This document shows positions 18,672-28,600 of a stretch of 64,000 nt of DNA, piece by piece. The notes beneath the pieces were generated by a model, which did not search any database, had not been told where the DNA came from, and was given only the letters and a program-made list of their open reading frames with translations. The DNA is from Bradyrhizobium retamae (GTDB taxonomy: Bacteria > Pseudomonadota > Alphaproteobacteria > Rhizobiales > Xanthobacteraceae), in NCBI RefSeq assembly GCF_001440415.1, contig NZ_LLYA01000101.1:62001-126000 (forward strand), given 5' to 3'. Position 1 is the first letter of the stretch, and each line of letters opens with the position of its first letter. The position numbers were made by a program, and so were the translations under genes.

Positions 18672-18782
18672 GATTTTACCTTCTGTGGCGCGGGTGGCCG
18701 CACCGGTACCACACGATCGCCGCAGCACGTATGTAGTGTCCTGCCATAGGGACGCAAATGGAACTAGTTCCCGGACGCCGGC

Positions 18783-18998
18783 ATGCGGGACAGTCAAGAT
18801 CGTGGCTTAATCAGCTTCCGAACTTTTGTCGTTATCGCTGCAGCAATCATTCTGATGATTGCCGCCCTTGCATGGGAGAACATCGCGCATGTTCCCAGTA
18901 ATCCCGGACCCAGCGGAATACCGGGATCGACGGCGCGAGATCAGACCCCACCGCCCGCCGGGGATATCTCAGGGACGACCACCGGGAAGTCGCGCTGA
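18783..18998 (+). CDS. putative small membrane protein, 71 aa
   Basis: The ORF has one clear transmembrane segment (about residues 14-30, VVIAAAIILMIAALAW) preceded by basic residues and followed by a Pro/Gly-rich tail ending TTTGKSR. The layout resembles the small protein at 13574. No convincing Shine-Dalgarno is seen and no family is recognised. It is transcribed divergently from the CorC-like gene, 111 bp away. Confidence 0.4.
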   Translation: MRDSQDRGLISFRTFVVIAAAIILMIAALAWENIAHVPSNPGPSGIPGSTARDQTPPPAGDISGTTTGKSR

Positions 18999-19069
18999 CC
19001 TCATGCGCCTGAGATGCGGATGCAGCCTTGCGCCCGGTGACGATTGAATCGACACCGGACGCTGGAGGT

Positions 19070-19095
19070 GCAAGGTCCGGAAAGCCGGCCCTTGC
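19070..19095 (-). terminator. hairpin downstream of the RTX gene
   Basis: Stem GCAAGGtCCGG / CCGGcCCTTGC (one mismatch, four-base loop), 28 bp past the RTX stop codon on the minus strand. There is no clear T-run, so terminator function is inferred. It is nearly the same sequence as the hairpin at 17104-17128. Confidence 0.5.
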
Positions 19096-19123
19096 AGGTG
19101 CTTGAGACCTGAGCTCCTTCGCC

Positions 19124-20080
19124 TTACGCGTAGGTGGCCATGTTGGCCATCGCCGTCATTTCGTTGTGGTGGCCGCCGTCGGTGCCGCCACCGGCCAGCA
19201 CGCCGTCGTCCTCCAGATCGAAATGCGCGCCGCCGAGTTCGCCAACCTTCTCGTAGGCGCCATACACGGTTTGGGTAACGTTGATGTCGCTCTGCTTCAC
19301 CAGGTTGCCGTAGACGGTGATGGTGCCGAGCAGATCCTCGTCATGCGCGCCGGCATTGCCTTGCTGGCTGATGACGGTGATCACGCTATAGTCGTTCCTG
19401 CCGTCGCCGTTGCTGTCCTTGTGCTCGATCGACTTGACCTCGGCGGTATGCGCCGAGATTTCGATCTTGTCGCCCTGGGCGCGATTGAAGTCGCGGATCA
19501 CGTCGTTGCCGAAGCCGTCGACCCAGTGGTCGTGAACGGCGCCGTTTTCGCCGGTGACGCCGACCCAGTCGATGGTGCCGTCGGCATTGACGTGCTTGGC
19601 GACGATCTCATCCTTGGCGTTCACCATGCCTTCGAAGCGGAAGGTGTCGGCGCCCCTGCCGCCGGTGAGGGTGTCGTTGACCGCCTTGAACGCAGCGGTT
19701 TCCTCCGCGAAGATCTGGGTCGTGCCGTCCTGGGCCGCGACCATCTCGCCGGCGTCCGACCGGCTGAGCAGCACGTCGTTGCCGGAGCCGCCATCCATGC
19801 GGTCAGCGCCGAAGCCGCCGACCAGGAGATCGGCGCCGGAGCCGCCCGAGAGATTGTCGTTGCCCGAGCCACCCCACACCTTGTCGTCGCCGGAGCCGGC
19901 GTTCAGCGTGTCGTTACCGGCCATGCCGGCGACCGAGTCCGCCTTGGCACCGGAGTACAAGACGTTGTTGCCCGTCGTGCCGTTCAGATGATCGTGGTCG
20001 GCGGTGCCACCCGTAAACCTGGCTAAAAAATCATCGAGACGGCCGTCGTCGAAGAATCTGTTTAGATTGAAGCGTGCCAT
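19124..20080 (-). CDS. RTX calcium-binding repeat protein
   Basis: A 318-residue acidic protein without a Sec signal. Residues about 45-110 contain some six glycine-rich nonapeptide repeats of the GGxGxDxLx type (AGSGDDKVWGGSGNDNLSG, GGSGADLLVGGFGADRMDG), with one more at about 140 (LTGGRGADTFRF). Such repeats fold as a Ca2+-bound beta-roll and usually mark type I secretion substrates. A HDHWVDGFGNDVIRDFN segment and the acidic C-terminus (DLEDDG) also fit. No T1SS ABC or membrane-fusion gene is adjacent, so it would use a system elsewhere. No enzymatic domain is recognised; the cargo role is unknown. Confidence 0.88.
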   Translation of the reverse strand: MARFNLNRFFDDGRLDDFLARFTGGTADHDHLNGTTGNNVLYSGAKADSVAGMAGNDTLNAGSGDDKVWGGSGNDNLSGGSGADLLVGGFGADRMDGGSGNDVLLSRSDAGEMVAAQDGTTQIFAEETAAFKAVNDTLTGGRGADTFRFEGMVNAKDEIVAKHVNADGTIDWVGVTGENGAVHDHWVDGFGNDVIRDFNRAQGDKIEISAHTAEVKSIEHKDSNGDGRNDYSVITVISQQGNAGAHDEDLLGTITVYGNLVKQSDINVTQTVYGAYEKVGELGGAHFDLEDDGVLAGGGTDGGHHNEMTAMANMATYA

Positions 20081-20912
20081 TAGTCGAACCTCTTACTCAG
20101 AGGCCTCACGGACTAGAAACGACCACGGACTTTGGGAAAGCCTCGCGTGATGCGCGCGGGAAGGACGTGAGGCAGGATCCCTCACCCGCATCGAAGAAGA
20201 AACAGCAAAACGGGCCCGTGGCTGGACGTGTGCGCGGCGGATTTGCGCTGCGCAGGGGCAATATGGTGACGCGAAAGGCGTTCGTGCGCCGATCCTTGGG
20301 CCTGCGCCTCAATTCCAGCCGGCGATCAAAACGTCTGCGACAAGCTGCGTACCGCGTTGTTCTCTCTCGCATATGAACCACAAGCGCCGACGGTGCGCAT
20401 GTCGCGGGCCACATCATTGCGTGACGAAAACTGGCGCAAAAAGTGCCGGCCGCACAAAAATGACGCGATCCCGTTTCGAACGCCAGGCATGGCACGGGAT
20501 GTAACTTTCGCTCTGCGCAATAGCGCAATAGAAGATGGGCGCCGTGGATGTTGTTCGGGTTGCGCTGTCCGATTCGCGGCGAGGCTGGGGCGCGCGGCAT
20601 TTCGTCGATCGCCCTCAGGTTGTGATCGGCTGAGAGCCTGGTCTCCCGGAACGAGGGTTTTTTCGAGGGGTACCGCCGATCTTGGTAACGCCAAATAATG
20701 GTTGCCGCCGGGCCACGATTGTTGCGTGACTGCAACAACAAGGGAACATTTGGTTAACCGTCCCGCCTGCCTCTTGCTTGCGCCGCTTTTTGGCCACACC
20801 CCTCCATTGAAACCATTTCCTTCTTAGCTGATTGGCCACAGCGCCGGCGAAGGCGACGGGAAATTGCTCCCGAGGCCGACAGGAAGATGGCTGGGGAGAA
20901 CAGGTTCCGCTG
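20081..20912. other. 832-bp intergenic region between the RTX gene and ilvD
   Basis: Both neighbours start here, so it must hold their divergent promoters. The ORFs in it lack family-like composition and I do not call them. A perfect inverted repeat TTGTTGC-GTGACT-GCAACAA at 20719-20738 lies about 175 bp upstream of ilvD and could be a regulator site. Otherwise I see nothing identifiable. Confidence 0.6.
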
Positions 20913-22637
20913 ATGGACGCCAAGACCGACATTAAGAAGAGGTTGCCGAGCCGTCACGTGACGGAGGGACCGGAGCGTGCCCCTCATCGGTCCTACCTCT
21001 ACGCGATGGGGCTGACCACCCAGCAGATCCACCAGCCTTTCGTCGGCGTCGCGTCCTGCTGGAATGAAGCCGCGCCTTGCAATATCTCGCTGATGCGCCA
21101 GGCGCAGGCGGTCAAGAAAGGCGTTGCGGCTGCCGGCGGCACCCCGCGCGAATTCTGTACCATCACCGTGACCGACGGCATCGCCATGGGCCATGACGGC
21201 ATGCGCTCGTCCCTGCCATCCAGGGAATGCATCGCCGACTCGGTCGAGCTGACGGTCCGCGGCCACGCCTATGACGCCCTCGTCGGGCTCGCCGGCTGCG
21301 ACAAGTCGCTGCCGGGCATGATGATGGCGATGGTCCGGCTCAACGTGCCCTCGATCTTCATCTATGGCGGCTCGATTCTGCCGGGCAATTTCCGTGGCCA
21401 GCAGGTCACGGTGCAGGACATGTTCGAGGCCGTAGGCCGACACTCGGTCGGTGATATGTCGGATGCGGATCTCGACGAAATCGAGCGGGTGGCCTGTCCC
21501 TCGGCGGGGGCGTGCGGCGCGCAATTCACCGCCAACACCATGGCGACCGTGTCAGAGGCGATTGGCCTGGCGTTGCCCTATTCGGCCGGCGCGCCGGCGC
21601 CGTACGAGATTCGCGACGCGTTTTGCACCGCCGCCGGCGAGAAGATTCTGGAGCTGATCGCAGCCAACATCCGCCCGCGCGACATCGTCACCCGCCGTTC
21701 GCTGGAAAACGCCGCCGCCGTGGTTGCGGCCTCCGGCGGGTCGACCAATGCTGCGCTGCACCTGCCGGCGATCGCGCATGAGTGTGGGATAAAATTTAAC
21801 CTATTCGACGTCGCCGAAATCTTCAAAAAGACTCCTTATGTCGCGGATTTGAAGCCAGGGGGCCGTTATGTTGCCAAAGACATGTTCGAGGTTGGCGGTA
21901 TTCCGCTTCTGATGAAGACGCTGCTCGACAATGGCCACCTGCACGGAGATTGCCTTACCGTCACGGGCCGTACGATCGCCGAAAATCTCAAGAGCGTGAA
22001 ATGGAATCCGCACCAGGATGTGGTGCGGTCCGCCGACAATCCGATCACCGTCACGGGAGGCGTTGTCGGGTTGAAGGGTAATCTCGCGCCGGAGGGCGCG
22101 ATCGTGAAGGTCGCGGGCATGTCGAAGTTGAAATTTGCTGGTCCTGCCCGTTGCTTCGATCGCGAGGAAGACGCCTTCGAGTCGGTCCAGAAGAAAACCT
22201 ACAAGGAAGGCGAGGTCATCGTGATCCGCTACGAGGGGCCGCGCGGCGGTCCCGGCATGCGGGAGATGCTCTCGACGACGGCGGCGCTGACCGGGCAGGG
22301 GATGGGCGGCAAGGTCGCCCTGATCACCGACGGCCGGTTCTCTGGCGCCACCCGTGGCTTCTGCATCGGCCATGTCGGACCGGAGGCGGCCGTGGGCGGC
22401 CCGATAGCCCTGTTGCAGAATGGTGACATTATCGAGATCGACGCCGAGGCCGGGACTCTTAACGTAAAATTGACCGACGCCGAACTCGCCGAACGTAAAA
22501 CCAAATGGCTGCCTCGACAGACTAACCATACGTCGGGTGCGCTGTGGAAATATGCCCAACAGGTCGGGCCGGCGGTGGATGGGGCTGTGACCCATCCTGG
22601 CGGTGCGCACGAGAAACAGTGTTATGCGGACATCTAG
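20913..22637 (+). CDS. ilvD: dihydroxy-acid dehydratase
   Basis: A 574-residue Fe-S dehydratase of valine, isoleucine and pantothenate synthesis. ATG 20913 ([16 protein letters not shown]) gives the family length. Cluster-ligating cysteines are visible in [22 protein letters not shown] and [34 protein letters not shown] is the C-terminal signature. The lysine carbamylation region [16 protein letters not shown] is intact. The stop codon overlaps the start region of the ExoR-like gene, implying cotranscription. Confidence 0.97.
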   Translation: MDAKTDIKKRLPSRHVTEGPERAPHRSYLYAMGLTTQQIHQPFVGVASCWNEAAPCNISLMRQAQAVKKGVAAAGGTPREFCTITVTDGIAMGHDGMRSSLPSRECIADSVELTVRGHAYDALVGLAGCDKSLPGMMMAMVRLNVPSIFIYGGSILPGNFRGQQVTVQDMFEAVGRHSVGDMSDADLDEIERVACPSAGACGAQFTANTMATVSEAIGLALPYSAGAPAPYEIRDAFCTAAGEKILELIAANIRPRDIVTRRSLENAAAVVAASGGSTNAALHLPAIAHECGIKFNLFDVAEIFKKTPYVADLKPGGRYVAKDMFEVGGIPLLMKTLLDNGHLHGDCLTVTGRTIAENLKSVKWNPHQDVVRSADNPITVTGGVVGLKGNLAPEGAIVKVAGMSKLKFAGPARCFDREEDAFESVQKKTYKEGEVIVIRYEGPRGGPGMREMLSTTAALTGQGMGGKVALITDGRFSGATRGFCIGHVGPEAAVGGPIALLQNGDIIEIDAEAGTLNVKLTDAELAERKTKWLPRQTNHTSGALWKYAQQVGPAVDGAVTHPGGAHEKQCYADI

Positions 22638-23475
22638 GCGTATCATTCTTGCGTTGATGCTGGGGGCCGCGCCGGTGGCCGCCCCTGGATTCGCATTTGA
22701 CGGCGCACCGGTAAAGCCGGACGCCGCGCTCCCCGTAATGAACCAGCCCGCGGCAGCGCAAGCCGTCACGGCGCAGGCGCTGAAAAAGGCTGGAGCCGCG
22801 GCGGCTACCGCCACGGCGACTGCGGTTAACGCGCCTTCGCTGACTTCGCTGCAATACGCCGCCGAGGGTGGCCATCCCGTCGCGCAGTGGAAGCTCGGCC
22901 GGATGTATGCCGACGGTGATGGCGTGGTGCAGGATGACCTGCGCGCGTTTGAATATTTCAGCCGTATCGCCAACCAGCATGCCGAGGATAGCCCGTCGGC
23001 GCCGCAGGCCGCGATCGTGGCTAACGCCTTCGTGGCGCTAGGGCGCTACTACCTCAACGGCATCCCGAATTCCAAGATCAAGCCCGACACCGATCGGGCC
23101 CGGGAAATGTTCTCCTATGCCGCGTCCTATTTCGGCAATGCCGACGCGCAATACGATTTGGCGCGGCTTTATCTGAAAACCCCGGATGCCTCGCGGGACG
23201 ATTTCCGCTATGGGGCGCGCTGGCTTGGTCTGGCTGCCCAGAAAGGCCAGCATCAGGCGCAGGCCATGCTCGGCCAGATGCTGTTCAACGGCGACCGGCT
23301 GCCGCGGCAGGCCGCCCGCGGATTGATGTGGCTGACGCTGGCGCGTGACAACGCCGCGCCCGATGAGACCTGGATCCGCGAAAGCTACAACCGTGCGTTC
23401 GCCAAGGCCTCCGACGACGACCGCGCCACGGCCTTGCAGATGCTCGAGCACTGGGTGCAGGGCAAGCGGGATTGA
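22624..23475 (+). CDS. ExoR-like periplasmic Sel1-repeat protein
   Basis: A 283-residue protein with an N-terminal signal ([22 protein letters not shown]) and at least four Sel1/TPR-like repeats ([68 protein letters not shown]). The repeat order and the phrase [28 protein letters not shown] (quoted in part) closely resemble ExoR of Sinorhizobium, the periplasmic inhibitor of the ExoS-ChvI two-component system. The start at ATG 22624 overlaps the last 14 bases of ilvD. The ExoR role is inferred from similarity; other Sel1 proteins share the repeat. Confidence 0.75.
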   Translation: MRTSRRIILALMLGAAPVAAPGFAFDGAPVKPDAALPVMNQPAAAQAVTAQALKKAGAAAATATATAVNAPSLTSLQYAAEGGHPVAQWKLGRMYADGDGVVQDDLRAFEYFSRIANQHAEDSPSAPQAAIVANAFVALGRYYLNGIPNSKIKPDTDRAREMFSYAASYFGNADAQYDLARLYLKTPDASRDDFRYGARWLGLAAQKGQHQAQAMLGQMLFNGDRLPRQAARGLMWLTLARDNAAPDETWIRESYNRAFAKASDDDRATALQMLEHWVQGKRD

Positions 23476-23492
23476 CGCCGCACCGCCGGTAG

Positions 23493-23524
23493 GGTGGGCA
23501 AGGGCGCTCTGCGCCGTGCCCACT
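23493..23524. repeat. short palindromic repeat, GGTGGGCA type
   Basis: Inverted repeat GGTGGGCA...TGCCCACT with inner GGGCGC/GCGCC arms just after the ExoR-like gene. It may also act as its terminator. The motif is of the dispersed intergenic type common in bradyrhizobia. Confidence 0.55.
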
Positions 23525-23615
23525 ATCCCTCCGAAATCACAATAGAAATGGTGGCACGCTGCCGTCTCGCTCTACGAGCGGACAGGTCGCTTTGCCCACG
23601 CTACGATTTTGTCGC

Positions 23616-24407
23616 TCAAGCCTTCTCCAGATCGAAATCCGCCCAGACTGGCACGTGGTCGGACGGTTTCTCCCAGGCGCGGACGTAGCTGTCGACGCCG
23701 ACATCGGTCAGGCGGTCGCTGGCCTGCGGCGACAGCAGGAGGTGGTCGATTCGAAGGCCCCAGTTCTTCTGCCAGGCGCCCGCCTGATAGTCCCAGAACG
23801 TGTAGAGGCCCGGTTCGTCGGTCACCGCGCGTAGCGCATCGGTCAGGCCGAGGCCGAGCAGGGACTGGAAGGCCTCGCGGGTTTGCGGGCGGAACAGCGC
23901 GTCGTTACCCCAGGCGGCGGGGTTATAGACGTCGGCGGCAGCCGGAATGACGTTGAAGTCGCCTGCGAGGACCAACGGTTCTTCCGCCTTAAGCCGCTCT
24001 TTCGAGTACTCAAGAAGCCGCGACATCCATTTGAGTTTATAGGGATATTTTTCCGTGTCCGGCGGGTTTCCGTTGGGCAGATAGAGGCAGGCGATCCGCA
24101 TCACGCCGGTCTTCAGCGTCACCACGCCTTCGAGGAATCTGGCATGGGCGTCCTCGTCGTCGCCGGCCAGGCCCGATTTGGTCTCGTCGAACGGCAGTTT
24201 CGACAGCAGGGCGACACCGTTGAAGGTCTTCTGTCCGTGGGTGACGACGTTATAGCCGAGCGACTCGATCTCCAGCCGCGGGAACGCATCGTCAACGCAC
24301 TTGGTTTCCTGCAGGCAGACGACGTCCGGCGAGCAGTCTTTCAGCCACGTCAAGAGAGGCTCGAGCCGCTGCCGGATCGAATTGACGTTCCAGGTTGCAA
24401 CACGCAT
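23616..24407 (-). CDS. xth: exodeoxyribonuclease III
   Basis: A 263-residue AP endonuclease/3'-exonuclease for base-excision repair. The start is ATG 24407 (MRVATWNVNSIRQRL); the frame is open 17 codons further but the family begins here. Catalytic and metal-binding segments are WNVNSIR, QETKC (metal Glu), LVLAGDFNVIP (Asp/Asn), WGLRIDHLLLS and KPSDHVPVWADF (Asp-His pair). It converges on the ExoR-like gene and is divergent from the RND efflux operon. Confidence 0.95.
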   Translation of the reverse strand: MRVATWNVNSIRQRLEPLLTWLKDCSPDVVCLQETKCVDDAFPRLEIESLGYNVVTHGQKTFNGVALLSKLPFDETKSGLAGDDEDAHARFLEGVVTLKTGVMRIACLYLPNGNPPDTEKYPYKLKWMSRLLEYSKERLKAEEPLVLAGDFNVIPAAADVYNPAAWGNDALFRPQTREAFQSLLGLGLTDALRAVTDEPGLYTFWDYQAGAWQKNWGLRIDHLLLSPQASDRLTDVGVDSYVRAWEKPSDHVPVWADFDLEKA

Positions 24408-24563
24408 GAATTCTGTCCGGACCGTAACTACACAATTTCTGCTGCAGTGGCATACCATGTGCAGCCGGGCTGTGATAACCGTTTAAGAATAAGGCGCAAA
24501 CATCGCCGTCAAGGGGCAGGAGTAAACCGTCCCGTCCGTTGTGGACCGGCGAGCGTGAAAATT

Positions 24564-25694
24564 ATGAAAAAGCGTACCTTGATACTTGTTACCGGCGCCA
24601 TCGCCATTGCTACCGCGGCCGGCTTCATTACCCGCTCCTCATGGATGGGCGGCAGCAGCAACGCTCAAGCCCCGCAGCGGCCGCGGACAGTTTCGGTCGA
24701 AATGGCGAAGGCGGAGCGCAAATCCGTCCCGGTCGATGTCGACGCCAATGGGACGGTGACGCCGATCTCCAGCGTGGCGCTGAAATCGCGGCTGGAAACC
24801 ACCATCGTCGCGGTGCATTTCGAGGACGGCGCCAAGGTCAACCAGGGCGACTTGCTGTTCACACTCGATAGCCGCCAGATCGACGCCCAGATCGAACAGG
24901 CCGAGGGCGTGCTCGCCAGGGACCAGGCGCAGCTCGAGGGCGCGCAGCGTGACCTCCGCCGCTTCAACGATCTGGTCGCCAAGGGCGCGACCACGCAGGT
25001 CAACGTCGATAACGCCAGGACACAGTCCGATATCCTGACCGGTACCATCAAGGCCAACCAGGCTGCGCTGGACAACCTGAAGGTCCAGAAAAGCTACACC
25101 ATGATCCGCGCGCCTTTCTCGGGCCGGATCAGCGCGGCCAACGTGAAGGTCGGCAATTTCGTGCGCCCCGCCGATACCACCCCGCTTGCGGTCATCAACC
25201 AGATGGCGCCGGTCTATGTGACATTCGCGGTACCGCAACGCGTGCTGGTCGATTTGCGGGAGTCGATGGCGAAAGGGATCTCCACCGTCACCGCGATGAT
25301 CCCGGGCCATCGGCGTTCAGAGACCGGCAAGGTCGCGATGGTCGAGAACACCGTGGACGCGACCACCGGCATGGTCACCGTGCGCGGCATTATGGCCAAC
25401 GAGAATGAGACGTTGTGGCCGGGCACATTGGTCGCCACCAAGCTCGTCATCCGCAACGAAGACGCAATCGTGGTGCCGACGGTCGCCGTGCAGCGCAGCC
25501 AGAGCGGCAATTTCGTCTTCGTGGTCAAGGACGGGGTCGCCAAGGTCCAACCGGTCACGGTCGACCGCACCACGCAGGGCATCTCGGTGATTTCGGAGGG
25601 GCTCGCCGGCGACGAGAACGTGGTGGTCGACGGGCAATTGCTGCTGTCTGACGGAACGCGGGTCGAGCCGCGAGCCAAAAAGGCCGGGGCCTAG
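24564..25694 (+). CDS. RND efflux periplasmic adaptor (membrane fusion protein)
   Basis: A 376-residue HlyD/AcrA-type adaptor. ATG 24564 (MKKRTLILVTGAIA) is taken as start; GTG 24555 is three codons earlier in frame. An N-terminal membrane anchor or signal (about residues 5-22) is followed by a lipoyl half-motif (VALKSRLETTIVAVHFEDGAKVNQGD, quoted here as VHFEDGAKVNQGDLLF), an alpha-hairpin (AQIEQAEGVLARDQAQLEG...), the second lipoyl half (YTMIRAPFSGRISAANVKVG) and a beta-barrel. It lies three bases upstream of the RND permease gene. The substrate is unknown. Confidence 0.93.
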   Translation: MKKRTLILVTGAIAIATAAGFITRSSWMGGSSNAQAPQRPRTVSVEMAKAERKSVPVDVDANGTVTPISSVALKSRLETTIVAVHFEDGAKVNQGDLLFTLDSRQIDAQIEQAEGVLARDQAQLEGAQRDLRRFNDLVAKGATTQVNVDNARTQSDILTGTIKANQAALDNLKVQKSYTMIRAPFSGRISAANVKVGNFVRPADTTPLAVINQMAPVYVTFAVPQRVLVDLRESMAKGISTVTAMIPGHRRSETGKVAMVENTVDATTGMVTVRGIMANENETLWPGTLVATKLVIRNEDAIVVPTVAVQRSQSGNFVFVVKDGVAKVQPVTVDRTTQGISVISEGLAGDENVVVDGQLLLSDGTRVEPRAKKAGA

Positions 25695-25697
25695 CCG

Positions 25698-28600
25698 ATG
25701 ACCCTGTCCGAACTCTGCATCCGCCGGCCGGTCATGACGACGCTGATCACGGCGTCGATCATCGCGTTCGGGATCTTCGGCTTTCGCCTGTTGCCGGTTT
25801 CGGCGCTGCCGCGGGTCGATTTCCCGACCATCGCCGTGACCGCAACCCTGCCGGGTGCGAGCGCGGACACCATGGCGTCCTCCGTTGCGGGCGTCATCGA
25901 GCGCCAGCTCTCGACGATCTCCGGCATCTCGTCGATGTCGTCGAACTCGTCGCAGGGCACCAGCACCATCACCATCCAGTTCGACCTCAACCGCAACATC
26001 GATGCCGCCGCGCTCGACGTGCAGACCGCGCTGACGATCGCGCAGCGCCGGTTGCCGCGTGAGATGATCATCCCGCCGAGTTTCCGCAAAGTGAATCCGG
26101 CGGATTTCCCGGTGCTGTTCGTGGTGCTCGGGTCGTCGACGCTGCCGCTGTCGGCGGTCAACGAGTATGGCGAGATCACGATCGGCCAAACCCTGTCGCA
26201 GATACCCGGAGTCGCGCAGGTCAGCGTCTACGGCGCGCAGAAATTCGCCATCCGCGTCCAGGCCGATCCGGAGGCCGCCGCGGCGCGCGGGCTGTCGCTC
26301 GAGGACATTCGCAATGCGGTTTCGGCCGCCAATTCCTCGACCCCGGTCGGCACGCTGAACGGACCGAAGCAGGACGTGGCGCTGCAGGCCTCGGGCCAGA
26401 TGGATAAGGCGATGGACTATCGCCAGATCGTGGTGGCCTGGCGCAACGGTTCCCCGGTCAAGCTCGACGAGGTGGCGCGGATCTACGATAGCGTCGAGAA
26501 CGAGCGGATCGCGAGCTGGCTGAACGGCGACCGTTCCATCGTGCTCGGCATCCAGAAGCAGCCGGACGCCAACACGGTGGCGGTGGTCGACTCCATCCTG
26601 GCCAAACTGCCGGTGCTGCGGGCGCAGATCCCGCCATCGGTCTCGATCAACGTGCTGATGGACCGCTCGGTCTCGATCCGCCAGTCGGTGGCCGACGTCG
26701 AGGAAACGCTTTTGATCGCGATCGGGCTGGTGATCCTAGTGATCTTCCTGTTCCTGCGCTCGGCGTCCGCGACCTTCATTCCGGCGCTGGCGGTGCCGAT
26801 TTCGCTGTTCGGCACCTGCGCGGTGATGTACGCGCTCGACTACTCCATCAACAACATGACGCTCTTGGCGCTGACACTCTCGGTCGGTTTCGTAGTCGAC
26901 GACGCCATCGTCATGCTGGAAAACATCGTCCGCCACATCGAGCACGGCATGCGGCCGTTTGAGGCGGCGCTGAAGGGCGCCCGCGAGATCGGCTTCACCA
27001 TCATTTCGATCACGTTTTCTCTAATCGCGGTGTTCATCCCGGTGCTGCTGATGGGCGGCATCGTCGGCCGCGTGTTCCGCGAGTTCGCGGTCACGGTCTC
27101 GGTCGCCATCCTGGTATCCGGGTTCGTCTCGCTGACGTTGACGCCGATGCTGTGCGCGCGCGTGCTGCGGGCGCATGACGCGACCAAGCGGCCGAACATC
27201 GTGCTCCGCATCTTCGAGAGGATGTTCGATTCCTGGCTGCGCGCCTATGAATGGACGCTCGACTGGGTGCTGGCCCGAAAATTCCTGATGCTGATGGTGA
27301 CGCTGGCGACGCTGGGCGGCACCGTCTACCTCTATATGATCGTGCCGAAGGGCTTCTTCCCGCAGGAGGACACCGGCTTTCTGATAGGCGTGACCGAAGC
27401 TGCCACAGACACCTCGTTCGATGCGATGAAGGAGCGGCAGCAGGCGCTGGTCGACGTGCTGAGATCCGATCCGGCGATCGACTACATCAACTCCACCGTC
27501 GGCTCGGGCGGCCCCAATCCGACGGCGAATTATGGACGCCTGTTTATCGCCCTGAAGCCGAAAAAGGAGCGTGACAACCTCAACACCATCATCGGACGGC
27601 TGCGTGCCAATGCGCGACAGGTTCCGGGCATGCAGGCGTTCTTCCAGCCGATCCAGAACCTCAATATCGGCGGCCGGATTTCGAAGAGCCAGTATCAATA
27701 CGTGATGCAGAGCGGCGACACCGACTCGTTGTACCGGCTGGCGCCGGAAATGCGCGAGAAGATCGAGAAGCTGCCCGGCCTGCTCGACGTCACCACCGAT
27801 CTCTACATCAAGAACCCGCAGATGACGGTCGATATCGACCGCGAGAAGGCCGCTGTCTACGGCATCACCGTCGATCAGGTGCGCAACCAGCTCTACAATG
27901 CCTACGGCGCGCGCCAGATCGGCACCATCTACATGCCGTCGAACGACTACCAGATTATCCTGGAAGTGCAGCCGCAGTTCCGGGTCGATCCGTCGGATCT
28001 CTCCAAACTCTACATGAAGACGCAGAACAACCAGACCATCCCGCTGTCGGCGGTGGCGAAGCTGGTTCCGACGGTCGGTCCGCTGCAGATCAACCATCAG
28101 GCGCAGCAGCCGGCGGTGACGATCTCCTTCAACCTCGCGCCGGGCTATTCGCTGGGTTACGCGGTCGACGAGATCACTAAGCTCGAGCAGGCTTCGAATC
28201 TTCCGGCGACGATCGCCACCGGATTCTCGGGCACCGCGCAGGTGTTCCAGGATTCGTTGCGCGGGCAGGGCGTCCTGATCCTCGCTGCCGTGTTCGCCGC
28301 CTTCGTCATCCTCGGCATTCTCTACGAGAGCTTTATCCACCCGATCACCATCATCTCGGGCCTGCCGTCGGCCGGCATCGGCGCGATCCTGACCCTGATG
28401 ATGTTTGGGATGGAAATGTCCGTGATTGCGATGATCGGCATCGTGATGCTGGTCGGCATCGTCAAAAAGAACGCCATCATGATGGTCGACTTCGCGCTGG
28501 AGCGTCGCCGGGTCGGCTTAAGCGCCGAGCACGCGATCCGGGAAGCGGCGCTCTTGCGTTTCCGTCCGATTATGATGACGACGTTCGCCGCGATCTTCGG

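Noticed and set aside
20106..20741. 211-codon minus-strand ORF in the RTX-ilvD gap
   Set aside because: Composition is not protein-like, no ribosome-binding site, and overlapping frames are equally open.
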